A stretch of 64,000 bases of DNA. Source: CAYJBH01 sp964370605 (GTDB lineage: Bacteria > Bacillota > Clostridia > Oscillospirales > Ruminococcaceae). The stretch is from the NCBI GenBank assembly GCA_964370605.1, contig CAYJJX010000011.1, positions 13,079 to 77,078 of the forward strand, in the 5' to 3' direction. A program made the translations under genes and the position numbers. Positions 24,850 through 34,007 of this stretch are shown here, piece by piece (within the stretch, counting starts at the first letter, position 1; every line of letters begins with the position of its first letter). The notes under the pieces are model-generated. The model was not told where the DNA came from, searched no databases, and saw nothing but the letters and a program-made list of their open reading frames with translations.

Positions 24850-26004
24850 CTATTTGCATTCGTTATACAGCGCTCTAAAATGTTCAACACTGCGCTTGAT
24901 GTCTTCGAGTGGCATACAAAGTGAGAGTCGGAAGTGACCGCCATAGCCAAATCCGGCGCCCGGCACCAAGATTATGCCGTGTTCAATCGCTTTGGCGGCA
25001 AATGCATCGTCATCGCCGCCCGGAGTCTTTGGAAAAAGATAGAAAGTAGCTTTGGGTTCGGCACACTCATATCCAATCTCGGTCAATGCTTTATACAAAA
25101 ATTGACTGCGCTCACGGTAGGCGTCACGATTATTGGAAACGCCAATGAAGTCAGCGGCAAGTTTTTGGAACATGGACGGTGCGTTCACAAATCCAAGGGT
25201 TCTGTTTGCAAAGGTCATTGCGGCACGGAACTGCTCAATATTCGGCATGTTAGGAGAGATTGCGAGGTACCCGATACGCTCTCCTGCAAGGCTGAGCGAC
25301 TTTGAAAAGCTGTTGGCTACAAAGCATTTTTTGAAATGTTTGAAAACAGATGGCACCGGAGTGTCATCGAACACTAGCGTATTATATGGCTCGTCTGAAA
25401 TGATACAAATATCCTTGTCCTCAATCAAAGCTGCAAGCTTTGAATATTCCTCATCACTGTAAATTTTTCCGCTCGGATTGTTCGGTGAGTTGAGAATAAT
25501 TGCTTTTGTACGATCGTTGATAGCATTTTTGATGTTATCAATGTCGAGCGAAAAGTCACTCTTGCACTCAACGGGAACCATGACACCGTCAAAGTTACCG
25601 ATGTAGAAGCGATATTCCATAAAGTAAGGGGTGATTACAATTACCTCATCCTTGCTTGATAGAATTGTTTTTAGTGCCACGTTGATTGCACCGGAGGCAC
25701 CCACCGTCATCAGTATATCGTCGGCAGAAAATTGGAGGCCATGTACTCCTGAAAGATAGCCGGCTACCTTTGTACGCACATCGGCAAAACCACTATTTGG
25801 CATATAGCCATGAATTCCTTTGCTGTCTGCCAAGGCTCCCAGTTGGTCTAAAAGCTCTTTCGGAGGAGGCAGATCGGGGTTGCCGAGCGAAAAATCAAAA
25901 ACATTTTCAACACCGAGCTTTGCTTTCATGCGTGCGCCTTCTTCAAACATCTTTCGAATCCAAGAACCGCTTTGCATTGCATCTAACATCTTGCTACTGA
26001 CCAT
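24850..26004 (-). CDS. Pyridoxal-phosphate aminotransferase, class I/II
   Basis: 384 residues of the fold-type I aminotransferase family. It shows FSLGNPDLPPP near the start, the NSPNNPSGKIY motif, SDEPYN, the PLP-lysine motif NSFSKSLSLAGERIGY and a C-terminal arginine in FRLSLCMP. Substrate choice between aspartate and aromatic amino acids cannot be made from sequence alone; the neighbouring aryl-CoA ligase favours an aromatic or branched substrate. AAAGGA is 9 bases upstream of the ATG. Confidence 0.9.
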   Translation of the reverse strand: MVSSKMLDAMQSGSWIRKMFEEGARMKAKLGVENVFDFSLGNPDLPPPKELLDQLGALADSKGIHGYMPNSGFADVRTKVAGYLSGVHGLQFSADDILMTVGASGAINVALKTILSSKDEVIVITPYFMEYRFYIGNFDGVMVPVECKSDFSLDIDNIKNAINDRTKAIILNSPNNPSGKIYSDEEYSKLAALIEDKDICIISDEPYNTLVFDDTPVPSVFKHFKKCFVANSFSKSLSLAGERIGYLAISPNMPNIEQFRAAMTFANRTLGFVNAPSMFQKLAADFIGVSNNRDAYRERSQFLYKALTEIGYECAEPKATFYLFPKTPGGDDDAFAAKAIEHGIILVPGAGFGYGGHFRLSLCMPLEDIKRSVEHFRALYNECK

Positions 26005-26031
26005 AAATAAATATCCTTTCTATATTTAAGA

Positions 26032-26766
26032 CTATCCCCTTGTCTTTTGTACTGTAAAAATAAAACGTTGGCTTTCGGGAGTAAGTTTTTCAAAGCTTTC
26101 GCCGTCGATACAGGAGACTACGTTGAAATTGTGGCGACTGCAAAGCTCTTTTATCTCTTGTTCGCTGAAATAATATTCTGTCAATGTATCTATCGCGCTT
26201 CCGTTTTTGGCACAGACATTCACCATTGAAGTAGTGAAGCCATCGCCCAGCGAATGAGACACGAAACAATTAACGCCGTCACTTGTTTTGTACTTAAAGC
26301 TATTATTTGCAAGCACATCGGTGTGCTTGTATGGTGTATTCATGTCAAAAATAAATATTCCTTGAGGTTTCAAAAACAACGAAATACGTTTGAAAACCTT
26401 GTCGATTTCGCCCATGTTTCCAATATGATTCAATGCATCAAAGGTGCAGACTACGCAATCAACCGTGCCGAAAAGGTCAAGCTCTCTTGCGTCCTGACAC
26501 AAAAGCAAAACGCCTTTGACCTCTTGTTCGTGCAGTTTGTTGGACAATACGCTCAACATTTCGGGGCAGTTGTCCACCGCAATCATATCAAATCCAAACT
26601 TTGCAAGTCTGATAGTTAACTCACCTGTTCCACAACAAAGGTCCAAAACGGTACAACCCTGCATACGGACAAAAGACAACCGACGACGAATAAACATCGA
26701 CAGCCGCTCATAGTCGGCATCAATATTCAGACCGTCATAGTATGGGGCCATAATTTTATAAGCCAT
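26032..26766 (-). CDS. Class I SAM-dependent methyltransferase
   Basis: 244 residues with the Rossmann methyltransferase core. Motif I is VLDLCCGTGELTIRLA (about 40-55), the acidic residue of motif II is in IAVDNCPEML, and CTFDALNHI is motif IV. The C-terminal half is beta-rich. It resembles the small clostridial UbiE-like and glycine/sarcosine methyltransferase-like enzymes. The substrate is unknown. It lies between lysA and the aminotransferase with short gaps and AAAGGA before the ATG, so it is probably cotranscribed. Confidence 0.85.
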   Translation of the reverse strand: MAYKIMAPYYDGLNIDADYERLSMFIRRRLSFVRMQGCTVLDLCCGTGELTIRLAKFGFDMIAVDNCPEMLSVLSNKLHEQEVKGVLLLCQDARELDLFGTVDCVVCTFDALNHIGNMGEIDKVFKRISLFLKPQGIFIFDMNTPYKHTDVLANNSFKYKTSDGVNCFVSHSLGDGFTTSMVNVCAKNGSAIDTLTEYYFSEQEIKELCSRHNFNVVSCIDGESFEKLTPESQRFIFTVQKTRG

Positions 26767-26795
26767 ACGATTGTTTGTCCTTTCAAGGTGAATTA

Positions 26796-28085
26796 TTATA
26801 TGTCTTCTCTTGTGATATCTTCAAATGTTTGGCGACGCACAATAACGCGAGTATTACCGTCCTCTATTAGGACAACGGCGGGTTTTTGAAGTCGATTATA
26901 GTTACTTGCCATAGAGTAGTTATATGCACCGGTGCAAAGCACGGCAAGCGTGTCGCCTACCGACGGTTTTGCTATCAGTATGTCTTTGCCCAGTAGGTCG
27001 CCGCTCTCACAACACCTACCGGCAATGGTACAAAGATAATCCGGTGTAGCGTCTGCGCGATTAGCAAGACGGAAGTCGTACAGACTTTCATAGAGCGCAA
27101 ACCTTGGGTTGTCCGCCATTCCTCCGTCGACCGAGACGTAGGATCTGACTTCTTCAATCTCTTTGATGCTACCGACGGTATAAAGCGTCATGCAAGCATC
27201 ACCGACGATGGAGCGACCCGGTTCTATGATAAGTTTTGGCTCGGTGAATGAATGTTTTGAACAAAAATCTTTTATCGTAGAGGCAAGCAAACTGATATAT
27301 GTTTCCTGTGGTTTTGGCTCATCCTCGCCGGTGTATCGTATGCCAAAACCGCCGCCGAGGTTTAATTCTTTGATTTCATATCCTGTCTCGCTGCGCATCT
27401 CAAGCGCAAATTCAAGCAGACGAAGTGCCGCGAGTCGGAACGGCTCGGTCTCAAATATTTGAGATCCGATATGACAATGTATTCCAAGGAGATTGAGTGA
27501 TTTAGAGTTAAGAACAAAGTGAAACGCTCTTGCCGCCTCACCGTTAGAAAGTGACAAGCCAAACTTAGAATCTAGCTGACCTGTCTGTATGTATTCATGG
27601 GTGTGTGCATCTATCTCCGGTTTGATACGAAGCATTACATTTATCGTCTTTTTAGCGGCATCAGCAAGGTCGCTCAGCAATGCCAGCTCTGACATGTTGT
27701 CTGCCACAAAACAGCCGATATCATTCTGTATCGAATAGGTTATATCCTCGACCGTTTTATTATTTCCGTGGAAATATATTTTATTTGCATCAAAACCTGC
27801 AGACAATGCAGTGTACATTTCTCCTGTCGACACAACGTCTGATTGCAGACCCATCGGTTTAATGATACGGTAGATCTCTTTGCAGCAAAAAGCCTTTCCG
27901 GCATATTGAACAACGCCGTTTGGATAATGTTTTTCAAAGGCTTTTACAAAAGCGTTGATGTTTTCAACAAGTTTGTTTTTGCTGAAGAGAAAGAGTGGTG
28001 TTCCATATTCCGAGGCAACCGCAGTTACGTCGACACCATCAAAGAACAGTCGACCGTTTTTTTCTTGTAAATAATTTTCAATCAT
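26796..28085 (-). CDS. lysA: Diaminopimelate decarboxylase
   Basis: 429 residues. It makes L-lysine from meso-diaminopimelate. The PLP lysine is K64 in QYAGKAFCCKEI. HCHIGSQI, the glycine loop LNLGGGFGIRY, EPGRSIV and the catalytic cysteine in GRCCESGDLL are all present. Length is typical. The ATG overlaps the ysxC stop by 8 bases. No other lysine or peptidoglycan gene is next to it. Confidence 0.95.
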   Translation of the reverse strand: MIENYLQEKNGRLFFDGVDVTAVASEYGTPLFLFSKNKLVENINAFVKAFEKHYPNGVVQYAGKAFCCKEIYRIIKPMGLQSDVVSTGEMYTALSAGFDANKIYFHGNNKTVEDITYSIQNDIGCFVADNMSELALLSDLADAAKKTINVMLRIKPEIDAHTHEYIQTGQLDSKFGLSLSNGEAARAFHFVLNSKSLNLLGIHCHIGSQIFETEPFRLAALRLLEFALEMRSETGYEIKELNLGGGFGIRYTGEDEPKPQETYISLLASTIKDFCSKHSFTEPKLIIEPGRSIVGDACMTLYTVGSIKEIEEVRSYVSVDGGMADNPRFALYESLYDFRLANRADATPDYLCTIAGRCCESGDLLGKDILIAKPSVGDTLAVLCTGAYNYSMASNYNRLQKPAVVLIEDGNTRVIVRRQTFEDITREDI

Positions 28086-28677
28086 GCTCGTCTATAAACT
28101 CCTTTACATATTCTCTTAACAGATCGTAGCCACGTGAGCTTTTTGCATCGGTGAAAACTGTGTTACAGGAAAACTCTGATAGTTCGATACTGATACTGCG
28201 TTGTAGTTCGGCAAATTCTGTTTTGTTCAGCTTGTCAATCTTAGTGATGACCGCTATAAAATGCTCGCCGCTGTTTTCAAAAAATTCTAGCATAAGGCGG
28301 TCGTCCGGCGTGATTCCTCTGCGTGCATCTAGAAGCTGAAGGTATATTCTTTTTCGATCATCTAACCTCGCATATCCATCGCAAAGCTTCTGGAAACGTT
28401 CCTGCTCTGAAGCACTGCGCCTTGCAAAGCCATAACCGGGAAGATCAACTATATAGGCACTGGGTAAATGAAAAAAGTTTATGGTAATGGTTTTACCCGG
28501 CGTTGAGCTTTCGCGCGCTAATGACTTTTGAAAGCAAAGTCGGTTGAGTAGTGACGATTTGCCGACGTTGCTTCGTCCGCTAAGCACAATTTCCGGTTTT
28601 TCATACGGTTCAAGCTGTTCTATAAGCCCAAACGATCGCCAGAAAGTTGCCTTGGAAAAGTAGGCTTCGATATTCAA
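28078..28677 (-). CDS. ysxC: Ribosome-biogenesis GTPase YsxC/EngB
   Basis: 199 residues. This small GTPase is needed for large-subunit assembly. G1 is GRSNVGKSS (about 34-42), G2 lies around STPGKT, G3 is DLPGYGFA and G4 is TKIDK. The start is TTG 28677 behind AAAGGAG. It follows lon by 105 bases; the lon-ysxC order is common in Firmicutes and supports both calls. lysA starts inside its last codons. Confidence 0.95.
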   Translation of the reverse strand: MNIEAYFSKATFWRSFGLIEQLEPYEKPEIVLSGRSNVGKSSLLNRLCFQKSLARESSTPGKTITINFFHLPSAYIVDLPGYGFARRSASEQERFQKLCDGYARLDDRKRIYLQLLDARRGITPDDRLMLEFFENSGEHFIAVITKIDKLNKTEFAELQRSISIELSEFSCNTVFTDAKSSRGYDLLREYVKEFIDEHD

Positions 28678-28782
28678 AAAATCTCCTTTCCTTATCTGTC
28701 GTCATCGACCGAAAAAAATCGAATTACATTTTGCAAAAAATGTCGTATGGGTGGTCATGTGTATAATAACTGTGGCGACCCG

Positions 28783-31221
28783 TTACTGCGATATTGTCGG
28801 CCTATTCGAGTTTTTTGTGGTGTTTTGTATGACCGGCACCGATTTTTCTACACTTTTCGTTGCCTTATTTTTCTTGATCAAAACCAGCTCCAAAACCTCT
28901 GAAAGCGTTTCTACCGGGAAAAACTCGAGTTTTGATTTTACCTCTTCGTCTACCTCGTATAAGTCCGGCATGTTTGCCTTTGGCAGGATTATTCGACGAA
29001 TTCCCTCTTTATATGCCGCCATCGTTTTCTCTTTTAGACCTCCGATGGGGAGCACGATGCCGTGCAGGGTTATCTCACCGGTCATGGCATACTCTGACGA
29101 TACCGGCCAATCGGAGAGCGCAGATATGAGTGCACTTCCCAGCGTAACACCGGCTGAGGGACCATCTTTTGGTATGGCACCCTCCGGTGCATGAATATGA
29201 ATATCAAGTTTTGACAGTTCACGCTTGTTATAGCCGTAGAGCTCTGCAACGGTTCTGGCATATGTTATGGCAAGACGAGCCGACTCTTTCATGACATCGC
29301 CGAGCGATCCGGTCAGCTCCAACTTGCCCGATCCGCCCTCAATGACCTGAACTTCGATGGGAAGTATCTCACCGCCACCCGATGTCCAGGCAAGCCCGTT
29401 GGATATTCCGACCGTGTTGTGACGGTTGAAAAATCCCGGTTTTACTCTTTGCGGCCCGAGCAGTTCGTTCACTGTCTTTGCCGAGATGGTCATGGTCTTT
29501 TTCTCGCCCGATGCAATCTTGCGGGCTGACTTGCGAAGAACCTCCGCAATGGTACGTTGCAGGCTGCGAACACCCGACTCACGGGTATAAGAATCGATCA
29601 ATTCATAATATGCTGTATCACTGAATTTCACCTTTCCGAAAAGCCCCGTCTCTTTGGCGGTCTTTTTGAACAGATGATTTTTTGCTATATGATATTTTTC
29701 CACCCTTGTGTAGCCGGAGAGGCGAATGACATCCATACGATCTAACAGCGGACGAGGGATGCTGTCGGTGGTGTTTGCAGTGGTGACAAACAGCACACTG
29801 GAAAGGTCAAAAGGTATATCGAGATAGTGGTCACGAAACTCTTTGTTTTGTTCCGGATCGAGTGCTTCGAGCAGTGCCGAGGCAGGATCTCCACGAAAAT
29901 CAGAGGCGAGCTTATCGATCTCGTCCAGCAGAATCAGCGGATTTTTTGTTTTGGCGATGGTGACGGCATTGATGATTTTTCCGGGAAGTGCGCCGATGTA
30001 TGTTCTGCGATGTCCCCGTATCTCCGCCTCGTCACGAACGCCGCCGAGCGACATTCTGGCATATTTGCGACCCATGGCATGTGCAATGGATTTAGCGATT
30101 GAGGTTTTACCGACACCGGGAGGTCCGACAAGACAAAGTATCTGACCTTTTTGGTTTGGTGCAAGGCTGCGTACAGCCAAAATTTCAAGGATACGCTCTT
30201 TTACACGCTTTAAACCGTAGTGCTCATCCTCCAAAATCTTTTCGGCATGTTTTTGATCAAGATTATCTTCGGTGTATACATTGAAAGGCAGAGCAAGGCA
30301 GGTGTCAAGATATGTTCTGATGACCGCCGCTTCCTGTGATGTAGAGGTCATTCGCATTAGACGATCCGCCTCTTTTAAAAGCTTTTCTTTTGCCTCGTCG
30401 ACAAGACCGAGCGCTTCGATTTTTTCACGATAGCGATCCGCCTCTTCTTTTGTATTTTCGTCCTCATCCAGCTCGCTGGTGATGGCCCTCATCTGCTCAC
30501 GCAGATAGTAATCCCGCTGATTTTTTTCGATCTGATCGCTGACCTTGTCGTTTATTTCCTGTTCGATTGAAATAATATTGTTCTCTCGCTTGAACAGCGA
30601 AATCAACTTTGTCAATCGGCCGACAAGTGTACCCTCGTTAAGGATCATCTGCTTGTCGGAGTATTTGAATAGTATGCTACTCGGGACAAAGTTTGCAAGG
30701 AACATGGGATCTTCGCTTGTAAAAACGGAGTAGACAACGTCTTTTGATAACCTTGGGTTAAGGCTAAGATACTCTTCAAAAACATCTTTGAGCGTGCGCA
30801 CCAGTGCTTCCGTCTCTTCAGATTGTGCCGGTGAGTTCTTTTTCATCGGTGTGTACTTTATGTTAGCGAGCAAAAATTTGCCGCTCTCGTCAAGCGAAGA
30901 TATCTTGGCACGGAATTTGCCCTCCACCAAAATTTTCACCAAATTTTCGTTGCCACGTAGCAGTTGTTTAACATCGCAGACGACACCGTACTGGTACAGG
31001 TCATCTTTTTTTGGATTATCTACGTCCAGATCCTTTTGGGTCACCAAAAAAATGGGACTGTTATTTTCCATTGCCCATTCTATGGCGGCAATGGAACGCT
31101 CTCTGCCCACCTCGAAATGGACAAGGTTGCCCGGAAACACAACAAGACCCCGTAGGGCAATGGCGGGAAGCTGAGTTATTTTTGCGTTTTTATCGATTTT
31201 TATCTTGATTTTTTCTGACAA
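28783..31221 (-). CDS. lon: ATP-dependent protease Lon
   Basis: About 812 residues. The N-terminal substrate domain has LPAIALRGLVVFPG, followed by a coiled segment, the AAA+ module (Walker A GPPGVGKTS, Walker B ILLDEIDKL) and the protease domain with catalytic serine in PKDGPSAGVT and lysine in GGLKEKTMAA. The C-terminal extension after ELVLIKKNKA is short and basic. TTG 31221 is preferred because GAGG lies 6 bases upstream; an ATG at 31233 overlaps that site and has no ribosome site of its own. It heads the 25-kb block and has a strong promoter 51 bases upstream. Confidence 0.95.
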   Translation of the reverse strand: MSEKIKIKIDKNAKITQLPAIALRGLVVFPGNLVHFEVGRERSIAAIEWAMENNSPIFLVTQKDLDVDNPKKDDLYQYGVVCDVKQLLRGNENLVKILVEGKFRAKISSLDESGKFLLANIKYTPMKKNSPAQSEETEALVRTLKDVFEEYLSLNPRLSKDVVYSVFTSEDPMFLANFVPSSILFKYSDKQMILNEGTLVGRLTKLISLFKRENNIISIEQEINDKVSDQIEKNQRDYYLREQMRAITSELDEDENTKEEADRYREKIEALGLVDEAKEKLLKEADRLMRMTSTSQEAAVIRTYLDTCLALPFNVYTEDNLDQKHAEKILEDEHYGLKRVKERILEILAVRSLAPNQKGQILCLVGPPGVGKTSIAKSIAHAMGRKYARMSLGGVRDEAEIRGHRRTYIGALPGKIINAVTIAKTKNPLILLDEIDKLASDFRGDPASALLEALDPEQNKEFRDHYLDIPFDLSSVLFVTTANTTDSIPRPLLDRMDVIRLSGYTRVEKYHIAKNHLFKKTAKETGLFGKVKFSDTAYYELIDSYTRESGVRSLQRTIAEVLRKSARKIASGEKKTMTISAKTVNELLGPQRVKPGFFNRHNTVGISNGLAWTSGGGEILPIEVQVIEGGSGKLELTGSLGDVMKESARLAITYARTVAELYGYNKRELSKLDIHIHAPEGAIPKDGPSAGVTLGSALISALSDWPVSSEYAMTGEITLHGIVLPIGGLKEKTMAAYKEGIRRIILPKANMPDLYEVDEEVKSKLEFFPVETLSEVLELVLIKKNKATKSVEKSVPVIQNTTKNSNRPTISQ

Positions 31222-31271
31222 TGTAAACCTCATTAAAAAAGTGTATCGCGCTTTAACGCTATATATTATTT

Positions 31272-31300
31272 ATTATATCAAAAATAGCGGAAAAATGCAA
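31272..31300 (-). promoter_or_regulatory. Sigma-A promoter with extended -10, upstream of lon
   Basis: On the minus strand TTGCAT (31300-31295) and TATAAT (31277-31272) are 17 bases apart, and a TG sits one base before the -10. No CIRCE element or CtsR-like repeat was seen around it. Confidence 0.8.
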
Positions 31301-31381
31301 TATTTTTATCATACGCTTTTATCTGCTTTGAAAAAATAGATCAGTCATGTGCAAAACAGATGGAGTAAACAATTGAATATA

Positions 31382-33757
31382 TTACACTGTGGTGTTTGAA
31401 ACACGGTATTCCTTGCCTTTCTCGGCATTAAAGACGGTGACAAACGTATTGTGTTCTCCAACGGTTTGATGCACAGGTGTTACAGCACCATTTTTTTCGG
31501 TGATTGCTACGGTGCAATAGGTACGCAATGTGCAAACGGTGTTTGAAACAGATCTTATTTGTCCAAATACCAATTTGCCGCCCGCCCATTCGACGTCTAC
31601 CAAAAATCCACCGCGAGCCTTGATGCCACTGAGCTTTCCGTCTTTCCATTCGTTCGGCAATGTCGGAAGCAGAAATATCTCATCGCACTGCGATTGAATG
31701 AGAAGCTCGGTCATGGCCGTGGTCATGCCGAGGTTGCCGTCCAGAACATAGATTTCATCGGTCACACAAAGCCCGAACATGTTCGGCGCTAGGGCATTCT
31801 TGAACATGTTGACAAGATAGTTGTAGGCGTTTTCCGCTCTGTGAAGGCGCGCCTCGAAAAGCATCATCCAAGAGAGAGTCCAGCCATTTTTTCCGTCTTC
31901 CGGGCATTGGTGGGCAAGCCTTCTGTCGATGGATATCTTAGCCGCTTCGGCGAGTTTTGGGGTCTTGAACAGTGAGATATCGTCAGCGGGATGCAGTGCA
32001 AACAAATGTGCCATGTGACGGTGTCCCGGTTCCGGCTCATCATAGTCTTTGACCCACTCCATCAGTTGACCGTGTTTTCCGATTGAGGTTTTGTGCAGTC
32101 GTCTTGTCGCGATCTGTGCCCTGTTATTGACTTCACTGTTAATTCCGAGTGCCTTTGTGGCATCTGCCAAACGTCTGAAAAGATATGAAATTAACATGTT
32201 GTCCATCGTTGGAGCGTAGGTGATCGACGGTTTGACATCGGTTCTGTTTGGAAGGAAATAGCCATTTTCCGGTGAATGAGAGGGACAGGTCACGAGAAAG
32301 CCTTCTGAATCTTCAACTAGAAAGTCGAGGACAAAACGGCAGGCATCTTCAAGGATATGATAGTATTTTTTGAGAAAATGTGTGTCACGGTTATAGTCAT
32401 AGCTATCCCATATGTGAAGTGACAGCCAGGCGGCGCCAAGACACCAGAATGCTGCACGATGAATGTCTTGCGGTGCGCAGTCACCCCAAAGATCGGTGTT
32501 GTGGTGAGCAACAAATCCCTCGCAGCCATACATCTCTTTTGCTACATTTTTGCCGTTTTCATACATGCGCTCCATGAGGTGGAAAAGCGGCTGACCACAT
32601 TCGCTCATATTGCACATATCACTCGGCCAATACATCATCTGTTGATTGATGTTTATGGTGAATTTGCCGTCCCAAGCCGGTGAGAATTCGTGGTTCCAAA
32701 TTCCACGAAGATTCATCGGAAGACTGCCCTTGCGACTGGATGAAATTTGCAGATAACGCCCATACTGATAGAGGATAGACTGCAATGCAAGGTCCACTTC
32801 CCCGCCGCGTATCCGTTCAATCCTTTCGTCGGTACACATGTATTCTTTCGGATCGCTACCATCCATGAGTCGAAAGTCAACACGGTTATAGATGGACGAA
32901 TAGTCGTCGTAATGAGATTTTTTTACAGAGCCATATTCCTCAAACCCAAGACGTTGCAATTTATTTTTTACCGAGACAGCAGTTTCAATATCATTTTCAT
33001 AAAAAGTAGTAGAGGAAGTTAGATATAGCACCGCTTCGTCGGAGTTTTGGATTACCAAGTGCTGACCGATGACCTCGACATCGCCGCCAACGGTAAAGGC
33101 TCCGATACCTACTGCAAAGTCAACGCCGTCGCCTCCGGTTTTTGCGCTCAAAATAACATGGTTATCTCCTCTATCTACACGATCAAACTCTTTCTCTCTG
33201 CCAAGTCGTGCCGTGAACGAGAGTGCGCCGGGACGATCGCATGTGAGTTTGATGGCTATTACACCGTCAACGAATGATGCTAGGTGTTCTCTTTTATATG
33301 TAACACCGTCCACATCATATGAAACATAGGCGAGGGCGCTGTTTATACAAAGCTCTCGTGAATAATTGTCGTAGATAACATCAGCATCGGTACGCGTATA
33401 GCGATCATCAAGAAAGCCGACATTGTCTAAATTAGGTTGTGGATAGTAGAATTTTAAAAAGAGGCTCGCAAGCGGTTGATATTTTCGCTCACTTTCCGGG
33501 GTAGAGGTCAAGGTCAAAAAGGCTGTTTTTTCTGCTTCCCATACCTTTCCGTCAAATATAAGTTTGCGAAGGTGGTCAAGGTTTTCTCTTGCGTCCGGGT
33601 TCACACGGTTGCGAAAACCACCATACCATACCGAATCGTCATTGAGGTAAAGAATTTCGTCTGTTACACCGCCACATATAACGGCGCCGAGTCTTCCATT
33701 TCCGATGGGAATTCCTTGTAAAAACTGTTTTGCCGGAGAATCATAACGTAGTTTCAT
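31382..33757 (-). CDS. Glycoside hydrolase family 95 (alpha-L-fucosidase/galactosidase)
   Basis: 791 residues. The N-terminal beta domain starts LRYDSPAKQFLQGIPIGNGRLG; the (alpha/alpha)6 barrel follows. GH95 marks are LRGIWNHEFSPAWDGKFT, AHHNTDLWGDCAP (with the water-activating Asn), MEWVKDYDEPEPGHRHMAHL (with the proton-donor Glu) and the aspartate in VLDGNLG, a variant of the usual QIDGNFG. The known activity is inverting cleavage of alpha-1,2-fucose or L-galactose. There is no signal peptide, so it should act in the cytoplasm on imported oligosaccharides. It has its own promoter and diverges from yibE. No transporter is adjacent. Confidence 0.9.
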   Translation of the reverse strand: MKLRYDSPAKQFLQGIPIGNGRLGAVICGGVTDEILYLNDDSVWYGGFRNRVNPDARENLDHLRKLIFDGKVWEAEKTAFLTLTSTPESERKYQPLASLFLKFYYPQPNLDNVGFLDDRYTRTDADVIYDNYSRELCINSALAYVSYDVDGVTYKREHLASFVDGVIAIKLTCDRPGALSFTARLGREKEFDRVDRGDNHVILSAKTGGDGVDFAVGIGAFTVGGDVEVIGQHLVIQNSDEAVLYLTSSTTFYENDIETAVSVKNKLQRLGFEEYGSVKKSHYDDYSSIYNRVDFRLMDGSDPKEYMCTDERIERIRGGEVDLALQSILYQYGRYLQISSSRKGSLPMNLRGIWNHEFSPAWDGKFTININQQMMYWPSDMCNMSECGQPLFHLMERMYENGKNVAKEMYGCEGFVAHHNTDLWGDCAPQDIHRAAFWCLGAAWLSLHIWDSYDYNRDTHFLKKYYHILEDACRFVLDFLVEDSEGFLVTCPSHSPENGYFLPNRTDVKPSITYAPTMDNMLISYLFRRLADATKALGINSEVNNRAQIATRRLHKTSIGKHGQLMEWVKDYDEPEPGHRHMAHLFALHPADDISLFKTPKLAEAAKISIDRRLAHQCPEDGKNGWTLSWMMLFEARLHRAENAYNYLVNMFKNALAPNMFGLCVTDEIYVLDGNLGMTTAMTELLIQSQCDEIFLLPTLPNEWKDGKLSGIKARGGFLVDVEWAGGKLVFGQIRSVSNTVCTLRTYCTVAITEKNGAVTPVHQTVGEHNTFVTVFNAEKGKEYRVSNTTV

Positions 33758-33793
33758 TACAGCCTACTCCTTAACACTTTAATCACTGTGAGT

Positions 33794-33821
33794 ATTATAA
33801 CACACCGCAAGCTACAGTCAA
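33794..33821 (-). promoter_or_regulatory. Sigma-A promoter of the GH95 gene
   Basis: On the minus strand TTGACT (33821-33816) and TATAAT (33799-33794) with 16 bases between. AAGGAG lies before the GH95 start at 33757. Confidence 0.75.
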
Positions 33822-33851
33822 TAGATTTTGCCATGAGTTTTAGTGATTTCC

Positions 33852-33880
33852 TTGATTTTTCACATAATATAAGTTATAAT
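33852..33880 (+). promoter_or_regulatory. Sigma-A promoter of the yibE/F gene
   Basis: TTGATT (33852-33857) and TATAAT (33875-33880), 17 bases apart. It lies back to back with the GH95 promoter. The leader to the coding start is about 120 bases and holds no riboswitch class I recognise. Confidence 0.75.
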
Positions 33881-34007
33881 ACTCGTATACATTTAACCAA
33901 TATTGATGTTAGTAATATTGGCAAATTTAGTGAGGCGGCAGTCTTGGCAACCTGTCGTCTCGTATTTTTTCGTAGAAATCAATGTCGTTGGAGGATATGA
34001 CGACACA

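Noticed and set aside
28783..31233. ATG 31233 as the lon start
   Set aside because: It overlaps the GAGG ribosome site that serves TTG 31221 and has no site of its own; kept only as an alternative.
5722..31233. Genomic island or mobile origin for the glycan cluster
   Set aside because: No transposase, integrase or flanking repeat was seen, and gene spacing and ribosome-site style are the same as in the adjoining housekeeping genes.
33881..34007. Riboswitch in the yibE/F leader
   Set aside because: The leader is long enough, but no known aptamer motif or terminator-antiterminator pair was recognised.
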